DNA of 6,944 nucleotides, from positions 1 through 6,944 of the forward strand of contig DTUH01000247.1 of NCBI GenBank assembly GCA_012964265.1. The letters run 5' to 3'. Below are positions 6,314 through 6,944 of the stretch, piece by piece. A program made the translations under genes and the position numbers. Positions within the stretch are counted from its first letter, which is position 1. Each line of letters opens with the position of its first letter. The notes beneath the pieces were generated by a model. That model had not been told where the DNA came from and made no database searches. It was given only the letters and a program-made list of their open reading frames with translations. This DNA comes from Candidatus Lambdaproteobacteria bacterium (lineage in GTDB: Bacteria > SAR324 > NAC60-12).

Positions 6314-6944
6314 TCAAATCTCAGCCGCGATTGCTTTCCCAAGATCTTCGGTATTACCTTTCCCGCCCATATCAGGTGTCAGTTCCATTCCACTGCGAAG
6401 AACAGTTTCAATAGCGTTCATAATCATGTCATGCGCATTGTTATAACCAAGATGCTGCAACATCATTGCGCCTGCCCAAATTGCTCCGATCGGATTCGAA
6501 ATATTCTGTCCGTAAATATCAGGAGCAGAACCATGAACCGGTTCGAACATTGAGGGGAATTCATGTGTCGGATTAATATTCGCCGAGGGAGCAATCGCGA
6601 TGGTTCCGGTACACGCCGGACCTAAATCGGACAGTATATCGCCAAACAAATTACTGGCAACAACTACGTCATAATGCTCCGGCATGCGCACAAAGTTAGC
6701 AGTGAATATATCGATATGGTACTGATCGACGGTTACGTCCGGATAACTTTTAGCCATCTCTTTTACACGTTTATCCCAGAACGGCATAGAATGGATAATG
6801 CCGTTCGATTTCGTTGCCGATGATAAGTGCTTAGCCTTACGTGATTGTGCCAAATCAAAGGCGTACCTAAGAATTCTATCGGTGCCGCGACGGGTAAAAA
6901 TACTTTGCTGAGTGACGATCTCATGTTCGGTACCTTCATATTGA
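6314..6944 (-). CDS. ttuC: Tartrate/D-malate dehydrogenase family protein (partial, N-terminus outside window)
   Basis: The C-terminal 209 residues of an enzyme normally about 360 long; the frame stays open to the right edge. It belongs to the isocitrate/isopropylmalate dehydrogenase superfamily and most resembles the tartrate dehydrogenase/decarboxylase and D-malate dehydrogenase branch (TtuC/DmlA). These NAD- and divalent-metal-dependent enzymes oxidise and decarboxylate (D)-malate or tartrate. Branch signatures visible are YEGTEHEIV, QSIFTRRGTDRILRYAF, SATKSNGI with the catalytic Lys, the metal-binding SNLFGDILSDLGP, IAPSANINP and the NAD-binding FEPVHGSAPDIYG. IANPI-type sequence (ISNPIGAIWAGAMML) follows. 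It ends in KAIAAEI and a TGA at 6314-6316, near the usual family end. Internal TTG and ATG codons in this stretch are not the start, since conserved sequence continues upstream to 6943. Members differ in preference between malate, tartrate and isopropylmalate, so the substrate is tentative. No terminator hairpin is evident after the stop. Confidence 0.93.
   Translation of the reverse strand, partial: QYEGTEHEIVTQQSIFTRRGTDRILRYAFDLAQSRKAKHLSSATKSNGIIHSMPFWDKRVKEMAKSYPDVTVDQYHIDIFTANFVRMPEHYDVVVASNLFGDILSDLGPACTGTIAIAPSANINPTHEFPSMFEPVHGSAPDIYGQNISNPIGAIWAGAMMLQHLGYNNAHDMIMNAIETVLRSGMELTPDMGGKGNTEDLGKAIAAEI

Larger units (their letters stand above)
74..6743. repeat. Highly iterated palindromic hexamer TCCGGA, 27 copies
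   Basis: Copies begin at 74, 695, 869, 1096, 1199, 1208, 1228, 1285, 1335, 1408, 1510, 1656, 1972, 2011, 2235, 2327, 2996, 3227, 3409, 3451, 3573, 3927, 4310, 4362, 4559, 5430 and 6738. A random sequence of this size and composition should hold one or two. By codon frame, 16 copies encode Pro-Glu/Asp (xxT CCG GAx), 7 encode Ser-Gly (TCC GGA), 3 fall in the Arg frame (xTC CGG Axx) and one is intergenic (3227). Related ACCGGA, TCCGGC and TCCGGT are each seen only a few times. No longer flanking consensus is evident. Confidence 0.8.

Noticed and set aside
6173..6553. Plus-strand open frame of 126 codons
   Set aside because: More than half is antisense to the conserved tartrate dehydrogenase C-terminus, and the rest has no recognisable feature.
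6314..6853. Reading the right-hand enzyme as a complete 179-residue protein starting at a TTG
   Set aside because: Conserved family sequence (YEGTEHE, FTRRGTDRILRYAF) continues in frame upstream to the window edge, so the gene is truncated by the window and not short.

Overview
The window reads as chromosomal DNA of a Gram-negative bacterium of moderate GC (roughly mid-40s percent by eye). The Gram-negative reading rests on a probable outer-membrane beta-barrel with a signal peptide and C-terminal Phe, and on an exported Prc-type tail-specific protease of E. coli-like length. The phylum cannot be fixed from the sequence. Most start codons lack a good Shine-Dalgarno, and the palindrome TCCGGA is strikingly frequent (27 copies). 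There are no rRNA or tRNA genes, CRISPR arrays or intact transposons.

Layout from left to right. Positions 34-2690 hold three genes on the minus strand, transcribed in the order beta-barrel protein, D-isomer-specific 2-hydroxyacid dehydrogenase, J-domain protein. The first two are 9 bp apart and probably co-transcribed. A short divergent promoter region (about 2691-2839) separates them from a plus-strand single-domain cupin of the type II mannose-6-phosphate isomerase family (2840-3193). This gene converges on a minus-strand pair, prc then hpt, which lie 2 bp apart (3836-5872 and 3288-3833). A 400-bp AT-rich non-coding stretch follows (5912-6313) with a dispersed-repeat-like element at about 6051-6079. 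The right edge carries the C-terminal 209 codons of a tartrate/D-malate dehydrogenase family enzyme (6314-6944, minus), cut by the window boundary.

The genes do not form one obvious pathway. They cover envelope proteolysis (Prc), purine salvage (Hpt), sugar-phosphate metabolism for surface polysaccharide (cupin), two NAD-linked hydroxyacid oxidoreductases of different superfamilies, an envelope beta-barrel and an unusual regulatory-looking protein. That protein is the most interesting item: an N-terminal J domain, a HEAT-like middle, and a C-terminal module with the 24-5-24 residue layout of the MshEN cyclic-di-GMP-binding domain. The second notable item is the TCCGGA over-representation, which spans every gene, all three codon frames and one intergenic site.
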